The notes beneath the pieces were generated by a model. It saw nothing but the letters and a program-made list of their open reading frames with translations, had not been told where the DNA came from and searched no databases. From [Scytonema hofmanni] UTEX 2349 (GTDB lineage: Bacteria; Cyanobacteriota; Cyanobacteriia; Cyanobacteriales; Nostocaceae), in NCBI RefSeq assembly GCF_000582685.1, contig NZ_KK073767.1, positions 55,412-105,032 on the forward strand: 49,621 nt of DNA, written 5' to 3'. Of the stretch, positions 9,309 to 18,421 are shown piece by piece; within the stretch, counting starts at the first letter, position 1; each line of letters begins with the position of its first letter. Both the position numbers and the translations under genes were made by a program.

Positions 9309-10004
9309 ATGACAAATTCTGATTCCCTACTTTCTGGTTATCAAGCATTGGTGCAAAATCATGCCTTTTCGTTCGACCCAGAAATTACAGCCCTCAAACA
9401 GCTAGTAGAAGCACGAATGCAAGAACTTCGTTCAAGAGAACAGGCACTGGTGTCAGCACAGGCAATAGAACTGAAACGCATCACCGATGCCCTGGCTACG
9501 GATGCGAGGTGTTTGCTGCCAACACCAGAATTGAGCGCGTTTGTGCAGGAGTTCAAGCGAATGTCTCGCCCTTGGTACTCTCAGAAACCAGAGTCTCCCA
9601 TCGCAGACGACCCAACTACTTGGTTATTGGCAACACTCTCACTACCGATAAGTTTAAGCAACTACCAGACCTCTGTTGACCCTAACGCCTATGATGACGA
9701 ACGCACCCATATCCTGTACAGCTATTCTCTGTCTTTGAGGTTAGGCAATGCTGAACGTGTTGTTGAGATACCTTACAAACGTACCTACAACCTCAACGAA
9801 CACAGAGATTTTTCTCTAAAAGAACAAATTGATTTCTACATCGCAGGTGATGTGGATGACTTGCTCAGAGAGATAAAGCACCCAGAAGCAGAAATAAATC
9901 AATTGACGGCTGAATTAAGCGCTTTGGTGGGGTATGCCACTTCATTGTTTGCCCTCACGCCGAGAACTGCAAACTTTGAATATACATCAACGCAGGAGGA
10001 CTAA
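9309..10004 (+). CDS. hypothetical protein, 231 aa, coupled to a TIM-barrel gene
   Basis: The family is not recognised. The N-terminal third (about 25-60, ALKQLVEARMQELRSREQ and following) is strongly helical and charged, probably a coiled coil; the remainder looks like a soluble globular domain. No signal peptide or catalytic motif is visible. Its stop codon shares one base with the ATG of the following TIM-barrel gene, so the two proteins are made in linked amounts and probably act together. The convergent SNF2 helicase gene downstream may belong to the same functional island. Confidence 0.75.
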   Translation: MTNSDSLLSGYQALVQNHAFSFDPEITALKQLVEARMQELRSREQALVSAQAIELKRITDALATDARCLLPTPELSAFVQEFKRMSRPWYSQKPESPIADDPTTWLLATLSLPISLSNYQTSVDPNAYDDERTHILYSYSLSLRLGNAERVVEIPYKRTYNLNEHRDFSLKEQIDFYIAGDVDDLLREIKHPEAEINQLTAELSALVGYATSLFALTPRTANFEYTSTQED

Positions 10005-10828
10005 TGGAGTTGTATCTCAGTTTGTCTGCTTACGGTGGAGTGTCAACCCGTGAAGCATTGACGGTGTTTTGGGAAGCAGGAATTCGGCATGTTGAACTGG
10101 CAATCGGTCCCTTGCCCGATACCGATGCAGTGCAGGCAATCCAGGATTTTAGGCAACAAGGAATGGTCTATCGAGCGCACCATGCCTTCGTCTGGGGCGA
10201 TCGCCACTATCCTTTTAATTTAGCGCGTTCACAAGACTGGGATTATTTCGAGCGACTAACAGACTTCTTAGCTTATGAAGGCATCACAGCTTATTCAGTG
10301 CATGGTGGGAATTTTCCAACGGTCAGCGATCGCGCCAAAGCCTATGCAACATTTCTCGAAAACGTCCATTGCCTCCACCAGCTTTGCCAAACGCGAGGCA
10401 TTGTTCTCGGTGTCGAAACGATGTATCCCACACTCCCTACTAGCACTAAAGAGAACCTTTTGGACAATGCCTCGGAAGTTGCCCAGTTTTGCCAAGATGC
10501 CCCTCAAATCAAGATAGTTGTTGACTTAGCACACCTCAATATTTGGCATCACCACAGCAATTCTTCAAAACTACAATGGTTGAAACTCCCACGCCTAAGA
10601 CTTTTAGAGATTCACATCTCCGACAATGACGGGCGGCATGACACCCACTCCCGCATTACACAAAAAACTTGGTGGGTATCGCAGATTACTCAATTCCCAA
10701 CGGTCGTTCCGCTTGTGCTAGAGAGTCGATTGAATCGGTTGCCTGTGTCGGTTGTGCAGCAAGAGTATGGTCGCATTGCTGCCCTGATTAGAGCCGCGCA
10801 CTTTGAGGGCGGACGATGGAATATTTGA
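10004..10828 (+). CDS. sugar phosphate isomerase/epimerase-like TIM barrel (AP_endonuc_2 family)
   Basis: A 274-residue xylose isomerase-like TIM barrel of the superfamily that holds both sugar isomerases and endonuclease IV. Candidate metal ligands are E in VLGVETMYP, D and H in VVDLAHLNIWHHH, H in LLEIHISDNDGRHD and E in VPLVLESRL, matching the Glu-Asp-His-Glu pattern of the fold. The ribosome-binding site AGGAGG lies just before ATG 10004, and the ATG overlaps the preceding stop by one base. The substrate cannot be inferred; sugar isomerase is the default label. Coupling to an unknown coiled-coil protein and proximity to an SNF2 helicase leave an AP-endonuclease-like DNA role open. Confidence 0.8.
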   Translation: MELYLSLSAYGGVSTREALTVFWEAGIRHVELAIGPLPDTDAVQAIQDFRQQGMVYRAHHAFVWGDRHYPFNLARSQDWDYFERLTDFLAYEGITAYSVHGGNFPTVSDRAKAYATFLENVHCLHQLCQTRGIVLGVETMYPTLPTSTKENLLDNASEVAQFCQDAPQIKIVVDLAHLNIWHHHSNSSKLQWLKLPRLRLLEIHISDNDGRHDTHSRITQKTWWVSQITQFPTVVPLVLESRLNRLPVSVVQQEYGRIAALIRAAHFEGGRWNI

Positions 10829-11083
10829 ATCAAAACTCCTGGAAGCAATTTGAAGATATGTTGTGAGAATACCTTTTCTCTCCACCCATTTGGGGTAAAA
10901 GTCTCGTAGCGCTGAAATTTTGGAAAGAAGAAGTGAAATCGGCACTTGCCTCCACGAGATAGTTTATAAGCAGGCAACTTAAAATAAACAAGTGGTATCG
11001 GTTAGGCTGCTTTCACTCCACTTATATTTACTGAGTAAATCTTTGCACAACCCGCTTGCTGCAAGGCATCCATCAACTCTCGG

Positions 11084-14000
11084 TTATACCCCAATCAACT
11101 CTAGTAACGCCTCTGTCGATATCTTGCCACTGATATCAGTACCTTCCAGCAGACTGTCTGCCAAATCTCGCTTGTGCTGATGCAAGTCCACAATCTTATC
11201 TTCAATAGTATCTTTCGCTACTAGGCGATAGATAGTCACCGGGCGTTGTTGACCGATGCGATGGGCACGGTCTGAGGCTTGGTCTTCGACGGCGGGATTC
11301 CACCAGGGGTCCATGTGAATGACGTAATCAGCGGCAGTAAGATTGAGACCAGTACCGCCCGCCTTCAGGCTAATCAAAAACACATCTCCTGACCCAGCCT
11401 GGAAAGCATCCACCCGTTTTTTACGCTCTGGAGCTGGGGTACTGCCGTCTAAGTATTGATAATTAATACCTTGCTTATCCAGATAATCGCGGATGATGTG
11501 CAAATGGTCAACAAACTGACTAAACACAAGGGCCTTATGGCGATTCTCCAGTAAATCTCCTAGCACCTCAGCAAAAAGGTGCAATTTCGAGCTGGATAGT
11601 TCAGTGTCAGGCATAACCAAACTAGGATTACAACAAGCACGGCGCAGTCTCATAATTTCTGCCAGCACTTGCAGGTGTTTGTGACCAGCAGTTGCCTCAC
11701 TTTCGGTCAGTTTAGATATTGCCTCACGGCGCAACGCTTCATAGAAAGCCATTTCCTCCCGACTTAACTCCACATGTAACAGAATTTCGGTACGATTCGG
11801 CAATTCTTCCAGCACCTGATTTTTCAGACGCCGCAACAGAAATGGTTGAATGAGTTTTTTCAGTTTGTTGCGTGCAAGTTTATCTTGAAATTTCTCAATG
11901 GGGATAGCAAAGCGTTGATTGAAGCTTTCAAAGGAACCCAGTAACCCAGGATTAATAAAGCGGAACAAATTCCACAGTTCGCCGAGGTGGTTCTCAATCG
12001 GAGTCCCGGTGGTAATCAGTTTGAAACTACCTTTGAGGTTCATTGCAGCCTGAGAACGTTTGGTAGTCATATTTTTGATTGCCTGGGCTTCATCCAGCAC
12101 AATTGTTTGCCACTGCACCTGGGATAGCATTTGGGATACTTCTTCCTGTTGCAACAGACCGTAGCTGCACACCAACATATCAAATGGTTGCAAGTTGTTA
12201 AGTAATTGCTGGCGACTCCCCGTAGACGATGCTTCTTTACGGGAGGTTTCTCTACGAGAGGTTTCACCAACACCAACGCGATCGCTCCCACCAAATTGAA
12301 TAATATTAAGAGTAGGAGCGAACCTCTGCGCTTCACTCACCCAATTCATGCACACCGAAGTGGGGGCAACAATCAGGGTTGGCCCCTCATGAGCGTTTCT
12401 GAGGATAACAGCCAATGCCTGCACGGTCTTACCGAGTCCCATTTGGTCTGCCAAACAAGCTCCCACACCCCAATGAGCTAACCGCGCCAGCCAACTAAAC
12501 CCCTCCATCTGGTAATCACGGAGTTCTGCTTGAAACGTAGATGGAAGTTCCGGTTGGAGGCTTTGCACTTCCTTGAGACGCTCGATGTGTGCCTTCCAGT
12601 GTTTGTCTGCTTTCTGGATGCCTACCTCCTCTACCAAATCCTCTAAGCCTAATGTTGCCAAGGGGTGAAAGCGTATACCTTTACTATGTTTTTCTGAAAA
12701 TGCCCGCAATTCATCAAGGCGTTTGCGAAACGCTTGGGTTAAAGCCAGGAATTGACCGTCACCAAGAGGGATAAAACGACTTGGGGTTTTATCCAATAGT
12801 TCTAGTAGTTGCTGCATATCCAGCACTAAATCTTTATCCAATTTCAACTCGCCAGTAGCAGCAAACCAATCTTGCTGGCGTTGAATGGACATCTGAAAAT
12901 CTTTGAGGTCAGCTTGGTGCTTGACACGCAGTTTTTCTCCTTCCGGCCATTCCAGTACTACAGTGTCCAAGAGTGCTTGGAGTTCTAGCAGCAGTTCCAA
13001 ACAGTCTTCTGGGTCTTCTATGAGCCATTCACCATCTTGTGCTTCAGCACGAGTCAAGGTGGGACAGGCTTTTATGGCGGCATTGGCAAGTTGCTTTTCT
13101 TCATGCAGATTTCGTCTGGTTTGCAGACGCTTGCCGTCAATCTCTGCAATCACAGTTTCGCCCCCCGCACCAGGACGGTAGTAGGGGCCACCTTGGGCAA
13201 AGGGACGAGATAGCAGGGATACTTTCAATCCGGCATTGGCAGGCAACAGGTGAATATGGGGTATAGTCTGGGCTGGTACTTCTTCAGATCCGGCCATTCC
13301 ACCACCGATATCAGAATGCACGGTGACGATTCCAGAGACAGCATTGATGGCGGCTAAGACTTGCTTAGAGGCAGTAGCGGGTACGTTGAGCCGATTTTCT
13401 TTACCGATAATCTCGGCAATGCGTCGGTGTTCGGCACTAATTTCAATCACTTTGATGCGGGTTGGGGTTTCCTTGACAGCGAGGATATTCTGTGATGCCT
13501 CTAGTTTGGGAGAAAATTCCAAAGTTAAGCGTTCTCGCTTGCCTTTTTTAACAATTAGTTCTGGTTCTCCCTTGACAATTTCCACGCGGGTGGTTGGTGC
13601 ATCTTCCCAAAATACCAAGGGATGTCCAATTAACGCAGAGATTGCCTTGGCGCTGAAAGTATACTCAGTTTTGCCGTGATATCCGTAGTCGTAAGAAGTA
13701 AATGTTTCAATGCAGCCACATACCCGGATATCCTGGGGCGTGAGATAATCAAACTCACCCAGATTGCCGCTTAAACGCTTGATGGCTATCGGGCGACCCT
13801 TACTCCACTCACCTTTGGCGTTAACCTTTTGCTCGCGGGGTTGCAGGATACATTTGCTGGGATAGAAAGTAATAAACCATGCCAAGCGCAGTTCTGCTTC
13901 AGCTTTTACAGCTGCTTGGGGTTCCTTCTGGAGATTTGCCAGTGCGTTTAAGCACATCTCCCAAGGTTCTTGTGGCTGCATTACGTCAATAATGCTGTCG

Positions 14001-15394
14001 ATACCGATATCTTCGCCCAGGATTTCTGCCTGGGTTTCATAGCTGCTGTTCGGTTTGAGTCGGGACAAGAGTTCTGCACTCTCCATCGCCAACCAGTGAT
14101 AACCAGATGTTACAGCTTGCTGGTAAAATTCCTCTAACAATCTGGGCAGGTGCTTTTTGGCTCTGTCGGCATCTACCCAGTAATGGCACAGAGCGAAAAA
14201 CAGGGTTTCTAGGCTGTTGTGTTCTTCAGGGAATAAGATACGGTTGCTGAGGATGAATTCTTTTTGCGCGATGTCGCCTAATTGGACTTGCAGCAAGATT
14301 TTCAACTGTGCATAAATCGACCTCAGCCAATGGTCTGACTGACGTGCAAGCAGACTGGTGTAATCAAGTGCTTCTTGGAGACTGTCCCGCGAACCATCTT
14401 TTAACAGTGCCAAAATAAAAAACAAGCCGCCCATAGTGCTAAAATACACTTGACGCTTGCCTGTGGCTTTTTTGAGGGCTTTGAGACCAGCAGTGTAATT
14501 TGCGATCGCTTGCTGATTATTGCCACGTAAAAAATTCAACCAACCCTTGTATACGGCGGCTTCCGCTTGATAATCGTCGGATATGCACTCCAAACTCTCT
14601 TGTGCTTCTTGTATACAACCTCGTAGCAGCAGTTGTTCTGTCAAAATTAGGTGCAAGTAATCTGAGGAATGTCCACTCGAAGTAGCGCATTCTTCTTGAA
14701 GTAGGGCAAAGGCAACATCTGCGGGAGAACATAAGAGCGCTGCATTGATGAGGATGATAGATATGCAGCTGTCATACAATTCTTGTGGCAGGGTGCGAAA
14801 CCAATCTGCATCGAATGGGTTAGTGCATACTTGCTCGAAGATATTTTCTATGGATATCTTGTCTTTGCTGTTATTGTATCTGTTGTAATCTTCAATCTGT
14901 TTGTTAATGAAACTGAGGTTCTGGCTGTAAAGACCAATGCGGATTTCTCGGATAAATTGGCTCGCGCTCTGGAAATACAGTGGCCCATCTTGCCAACGAG
15001 CTTTTACTCCTAACTTATCATGCACGGTTTTTGCCATGACTTCAAAACATCCGGCTTTCACTGCCGAGCGAGTAGCAATCTCTACCAGTAACGGATGGCA
15101 CTGAGGCCCCTGTCCTTGTTCTTGAACCAGCAAGCCTGCTGCTAGCAATCCATCAATATAGGGCTTTAATGTAGCGTTAACGAAAGGCTTGTAGTTGCGA
15201 TCGCGCGCACCGATGTAATTCAAACAGTCTAAGAACGAAGTTCTGTTGATCGGTTCGTAAATTACCGAGAACAATTGGACAATCTTTTCTTCCAGTGGTA
15301 GTAGCTGACGGTACGTTTGGGCGAGTTGCGTTTGTAGTTTTTGGTTATCAGCCTCAGAATCGGTCATGGTAATCATCGGGCGCGTTACATCCAC
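11084..15394 (-). CDS. large SNF2/RapA-family DNA translocase
   Basis: A 1436-residue protein whose C-terminal ~500 residues are a complete SNF2 ATPase: Walker A DQMGLGKT near 981, DEAQ near 1100, TGTPIENHLGELW, and helicase motifs GGTGLNLTAADYVIH and RAHRIGQ. The N-terminal ~500 residues are helical and repeat-like (possibly TPR), followed by a region resembling the SNF2-associated N-terminal domain of bacterial helicases. Such enzymes translocate on duplex DNA and occur in repair and in phage-defence systems. A serine/arginine-rich insertion near 1045-1060 (containing GETSRRETSRKEASS) arises from a short repeat inserted in frame. The listed start is GTG; ATG codons at 15376 and 15367 are equally plausible, as none has a clear ribosome-binding site. 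It converges on the TIM-barrel pair. Confidence 0.88.
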   Translation of the reverse strand: MDVTRPMITMTDSEADNQKLQTQLAQTYRQLLPLEEKIVQLFSVIYEPINRTSFLDCLNYIGARDRNYKPFVNATLKPYIDGLLAAGLLVQEQGQGPQCHPLLVEIATRSAVKAGCFEVMAKTVHDKLGVKARWQDGPLYFQSASQFIREIRIGLYSQNLSFINKQIEDYNRYNNSKDKISIENIFEQVCTNPFDADWFRTLPQELYDSCISIILINAALLCSPADVAFALLQEECATSSGHSSDYLHLILTEQLLLRGCIQEAQESLECISDDYQAEAAVYKGWLNFLRGNNQQAIANYTAGLKALKKATGKRQVYFSTMGGLFFILALLKDGSRDSLQEALDYTSLLARQSDHWLRSIYAQLKILLQVQLGDIAQKEFILSNRILFPEEHNSLETLFFALCHYWVDADRAKKHLPRLLEEFYQQAVTSGYHWLAMESAELLSRLKPNSSYETQAEILGEDIGIDSIIDVMQPQEPWEMCLNALANLQKEPQAAVKAEAELRLAWFITFYPSKCILQPREQKVNAKGEWSKGRPIAIKRLSGNLGEFDYLTPQDIRVCGCIETFTSYDYGYHGKTEYTFSAKAISALIGHPLVFWEDAPTTRVEIVKGEPELIVKKGKRERLTLEFSPKLEASQNILAVKETPTRIKVIEISAEHRRIAEIIGKENRLNVPATASKQVLAAINAVSGIVTVHSDIGGGMAGSEEVPAQTIPHIHLLPANAGLKVSLLSRPFAQGGPYYRPGAGGETVIAEIDGKRLQTRRNLHEEKQLANAAIKACPTLTRAEAQDGEWLIEDPEDCLELLLELQALLDTVVLEWPEGEKLRVKHQADLKDFQMSIQRQQDWFAATGELKLDKDLVLDMQQLLELLDKTPSRFIPLGDGQFLALTQAFRKRLDELRAFSEKHSKGIRFHPLATLGLEDLVEEVGIQKADKHWKAHIERLKEVQSLQPELPSTFQAELRDYQMEGFSWLARLAHWGVGACLADQMGLGKTVQALAVILRNAHEGPTLIVAPTSVCMNWVSEAQRFAPTLNIIQFGGSDRVGVGETSRRETSRKEASSTGSRQQLLNNLQPFDMLVCSYGLLQQEEVSQMLSQVQWQTIVLDEAQAIKNMTTKRSQAAMNLKGSFKLITTGTPIENHLGELWNLFRFINPGLLGSFESFNQRFAIPIEKFQDKLARNKLKKLIQPFLLRRLKNQVLEELPNRTEILLHVELSREEMAFYEALRREAISKLTESEATAGHKHLQVLAEIMRLRRACCNPSLVMPDTELSSSKLHLFAEVLGDLLENRHKALVFSQFVDHLHIIRDYLDKQGINYQYLDGSTPAPERKKRVDAFQAGSGDVFLISLKAGGTGLNLTAADYVIHMDPWWNPAVEDQASDRAHRIGQQRPVTIYRLVAKDTIEDKIVDLHQHKRDLADSLLEGTDISGKISTEALLELIGV

Positions 15395-15730
15395 TCATGA
15401 TAAATTTTTGTACCGTTAGGGTATTTTACATCCATAACGTACCAGTTGTTCTTAGGCGATCGCAAAACGATATCCGCATCACCACACTTTTTGAGCTAGA
15501 CATTTTAGGGAAAACCGTACCCAATAAATTCGTATTGTTACTACCTTTTATTCAGTCAAAATTTAGGTGCGGTAATCCTGAATTTAATAAGTGCGATTAA
15601 CCGTATTTCCAGTCATGATAATTCGCAATATACTAATAATCAAAGCAATGATCAAGCCTGAATAAAGTAAAGAAAGACTTACAAATTGGAGAGAGTTCTG
15701 GTATTAGTACGCTACAAACCCTGGCAATAA

Positions 15731-15820
15731 TTGAACGCACTGCAACGTCAAATCGACTCCTTATTTGAAGATTTCCAAGCACCCACTTTGGCTAGAGCCA
15801 TAGCAGCCGAACTGCTTTAG
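15731..15820 (+). pseudogene. short C-terminal coding remnant
   Basis: An open frame from TTG 15731 encodes about 29 protein-like residues, including SLFEDFQAPTLARAIAAELL before TAG 15820. A stop directly precedes it and there is no good start, so it is best read as the tail of a lost gene. Confidence 0.3.
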
Positions 15821-15889
15821 TTGTGAAATTTCCGGCAACAGGCTTAACCCAAGGCTACCAAACTTCAGATCCAAACTGAATTTCCCAAC

Positions 15890-15942
15890 AAATAGGTACT
15901 AGATAACTTTTCAGTACCTATTTAATAGGTATCGTACCTATT
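15890..15942. promoter_or_regulatory. cluster of AATAGGTAC inverted repeats
   Basis: AAATAGGTACT (15890-15900) is inverted at 15913-15923, and AATAGGTA (15924-15931) is inverted at 15935-15942. Four half-sites in 53 bases form two adjacent dyads, typical of an operator or initiator-protein binding site. The binding protein is unknown. Confidence 0.6.
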
Positions 15943-16107
15943 TATTCCGCCAACGCGCATCCGGACCTCGCCCCAAACATTATCGGCTTTGTGATGATTT
16001 TTACATGGCTCTAAAGCTTTATTGGTAATGATTTGAGCCTTTTCATCTTTTTCGATCACGTACAATTTTTGCTAAATGTTACGTTCTCTCCTTTTTCAGC
16101 AGTCACG

Positions 16108-16184
16108 TTGCCAATAACGTTATTGGCAAATTCACTCTTCATTCAGTAATTTGATGGCGATAATTGCCAATAACGTTATTGGCA
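16108..16184. repeat. two non-coding copies of the parB palindrome
   Basis: TGCCAATAACGTTATTGGCA occurs at 16109-16128 (extended by one base each side to a 22-bp perfect palindrome, 16108-16129) and at 16165-16184, 56 bases apart. Both are perfect and identical to the copies inside parB about 6 kb away. Being outside any gene, they show the motif is conserved for reasons other than the peptide it encodes. Confidence 0.9.
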
Positions 16185-16234
16185 GCTGAAAATGCATGAA
16201 GTGATTTGATAAGGATGGGGTGGTCAAGGGACGG

Positions 16235-16262
16235 ACACATGGTGGACTACACATGGTGGACT
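16235..16262 (+). repeat. perfect tandem repeat of ACACATGGTGGACT
   Basis: Two 14-bp copies (16235-16248, 16249-16262) are directly adjacent and identical. They lie 51 bases beyond the second non-coding palindrome. Function unknown. Confidence 0.85.
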
Positions 16263-16522
16263 AAAAGAATTACGAACTCACGGAAGGAATGAAATTTTCT
16301 CTAACGAGCCTTTTTCCATAACCGCATCCTTCTTCTAGGCTCCACTCCTCTTGATTTCAATAAGTTCCAGCTTTAATGGGTAGCTGTAGCGATGCCTTAG
16401 TTGTGCGTCGGCTTCACTTCTCAATCGCGGAGACGCTGCGCTCTCCTGGACGCTCCTTGATGTGCCAACGGCGGTAGTCTCCCTGACCATCGCCTGCTGG
16501 CGCCTGAACATCCAACAACCCA

Positions 16523-18262
16523 TTAAAGCTCCATTCCCCCACCACCAATAGATTTCTGTTTCTGTTGCGCTTGTCTATTCATCTGCTCTCGAACTTGCTG
16601 TTGACTAATTCGTAGCTGCTCATTCCAAGTTTCACCCTGTTGGGGTTTAACTCTGGTTGCTTCAGGCAGTTGCTCCATCACTTGTTGAGCTAGCTTTTCC
16701 CCCGACTCACCAGCACCATAAGCCACAAAGATTTCACCGCCACGCTCCATTGAGGAGTGCATTAACTCCATTGGCAGGGCATCAGTTCCATTTGTTGCCA
16801 AATAGAGAGTGGGGACTTTGGGATTGGGATACAAGGAAACTATTGACAAAACCTCAATAGGAGACTCTACTAGTGCAATTCTTTGTAAGTCTCCCTGACC
16901 TAATCCTACCCCAAACCAGCCTTCGTCTCGACTTGAACCGAGTGCTAACCCATTAAAGCCACTTCCCTTCATACTGGCTCCCGTGACACTACCGCGCCTA
17001 AGTTGTCCATCAGTGCAGTGCATAGCCTGTTGCAAGAATACAGCATTTCCTTGGGCATCAGCATAGATGCGCCCTACCGAGTGCGTCTTGTCCACCAAGT
17101 TTTCTCTCAGTCCACAAGTCTCGACCAGGTGGTGTCTCAAGAGCGACCACTTATCTTCATCCGGTGCTGGTGGTTCAAACTGTGGAACTCTTTTGGTGGC
17201 AATAATATCCTCTGCTTGTCGTTGGGACTTAGCTGTAGTGGCAGCGATCGCTTTTGTCTCCCCAAATCTATCAGCTAACCAAGCAACACTTGAGGGGTAG
17301 TCATAGTCCATAACGTGCTGCACCAGTTCTATCGCACCCTCACCATTGGTTTGTGTCCCAGAGTCGGAGAACTTAGTTGCGTTTATTTCCAGCACAATCC
17401 CTGCACCAATCCAGCGATTCTCCAAATCATTATTGCCTGACAACCCAAGTTCATAAGCCACATCTTCTAGAGGGATGTCTTGCAGCTGTTCTGATTGTTG
17501 TGCCAGTTGCTTCTTGAGCTTGCGAATTTGTAATTGCAACCGCTGGTTTTGTTGCCTCAATCGGTCAGCTGACGCTTGTGCTGCCTTAGCAGTAGCTTCC
17601 ATCTCCCTACGCTGACGTTCGGCTCTATCCCTGTCTCTGGCTTTGTCGAGCAGCACGTCCATATCCAACGTATGGTCAGCGTTAATATTGCTGTAATATT
17701 GCTGGATGTCGATGTGCGTAGCCTTACTGCCTCGTATCCCCCGTTCTAAACCGAGTGGCTGCATGGCTTCAGCATAATCATCTTGCCATTTCCTCAAAAT
17801 TTTGGGAGAGCCAAAGATGCCATTACAGTTGAGCTTGCCTTTTTCATCAATGGGAACCAAGTGAGCCTGAATATGGGGAGTGGCTTCATCTCGGTGCAGG
17901 ACAGCGGACACAATGCGATCGCCAAATCGCTCACTCAACCACTGCTCGTTCAGCTTCACCCAGGCTTCTAATTTGTCATCCTCATATAACCCTGCTTCCG
18001 CTACACTGTCGTGACGAAAATATTCTGGAGAAGCAGCCAGTAACATATCTACACAAAGCACTGCATTCTTGCGAATCGTTTGCTCATTTATGCGATCGCG
18101 CACAGCCTGTACTAAATCCTGTTTAGGATTGCCAATCAGCCAGATATTTTCTTGATTGGGGTTAGCATTAGGTGTTTCTCTGGTACGCTGGGCGTGACTG
18201 GCACTGCCAGCGATTTGTCCCCAAGTTTTTTGCTTTTCAATGCGAAAGATTGCGTAAGCCAT
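16523..18262 (-). CDS. MobV-type (Mob/Pre) relaxase with C-terminal TOPRIM-like region
   Basis: A 579-residue plasmid mobilisation protein. The N-terminal ~190 residues are a Mob_Pre relaxase, with the metal-binding motif HRDEATPHIQAH (H123, E126, H130, H134), which nicks oriT for transfer. A long coiled coil follows (about 205-265, QRLQLQIRKLKKQLAQQ type). The C-terminal half carries a DnaG-like segment (AIELVQHVMDYDYPSSVAWL) and a DUF3991/TOPRIM-like segment (RIALVESPIEVLSIVSL, LATNGTDALP), making it a relaxase-primase-like fusion. The start is ATG 18262, with AAAGG eight bases upstream; a TTG at 18280 is less well placed. The protein ends GGGGMEL. Confidence 0.87.
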   Translation of the reverse strand: MAYAIFRIEKQKTWGQIAGSASHAQRTRETPNANPNQENIWLIGNPKQDLVQAVRDRINEQTIRKNAVLCVDMLLAASPEYFRHDSVAEAGLYEDDKLEAWVKLNEQWLSERFGDRIVSAVLHRDEATPHIQAHLVPIDEKGKLNCNGIFGSPKILRKWQDDYAEAMQPLGLERGIRGSKATHIDIQQYYSNINADHTLDMDVLLDKARDRDRAERQRREMEATAKAAQASADRLRQQNQRLQLQIRKLKKQLAQQSEQLQDIPLEDVAYELGLSGNNDLENRWIGAGIVLEINATKFSDSGTQTNGEGAIELVQHVMDYDYPSSVAWLADRFGETKAIAATTAKSQRQAEDIIATKRVPQFEPPAPDEDKWSLLRHHLVETCGLRENLVDKTHSVGRIYADAQGNAVFLQQAMHCTDGQLRRGSVTGASMKGSGFNGLALGSSRDEGWFGVGLGQGDLQRIALVESPIEVLSIVSLYPNPKVPTLYLATNGTDALPMELMHSSMERGGEIFVAYGAGESGEKLAQQVMEQLPEATRVKPQQGETWNEQLRISQQQVREQMNRQAQQKQKSIGGGGMEL

Positions 18263-18332
18263 CGGCTTGTCCTTTATCAATCTCTCCTGTTTAATTGTGC
18301 TTTGGAGGAGTGTAAAAGCTGAATGATTTTAC

Positions 18333-18350
18333 AAATTCCGTAGTAAGTAT
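18333..18350. repeat. 18-bp element upstream of the relaxase, repeated upstream of parA
   Basis: AAATTCCGTAGTAAGTAT lies about 70 bases upstream of the relaxase start and recurs exactly at 24421-24438, about 470 bases upstream of parA, both followed by AT-rich sequence. It could be a shared promoter or regulator site, or part of an oriT; no nick-site consensus was verified. Confidence 0.7.
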
Positions 18351-18421
18351 ATTTATTATATTTTAATTGCTTCTTGGATAAGCCTTTCTTTAACTGACAC
18401 GTCCCCACAATCGGGGTGCGC

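Larger units (their letters stand above)
15395..16522. other. 1.1-kb non-coding region rich in operator-like repeats
   Basis: Between the SNF2 gene and the relaxase I see no intact gene. It holds a short coding remnant (15731-15820), a cluster of AATAGGTAC inverted repeats (15890-15942), two perfect TGCCAATAACGTTATTGGCA palindromes (16109-16128, 16165-16184), a perfect 14-bp tandem duplication (16235-16262) and, from about 16380, GC-rich cyanobacterial repeat sequence. The density of sites suggests a cis-acting plasmid region. Confidence 0.6.

Noticed and set aside
10690..10977. Minus-strand frames over the end of the TIM-barrel gene
   Set aside because: They are antisense to a well-supported gene and show no family resemblance.
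16335..16523. 62-codon frame starting at the relaxase stop codon
   Set aside because: Its sequence is mostly a dispersed cyanobacterial repeat (27 bases recur inverted at 24302), so coding is unlikely despite the ATG overlap.
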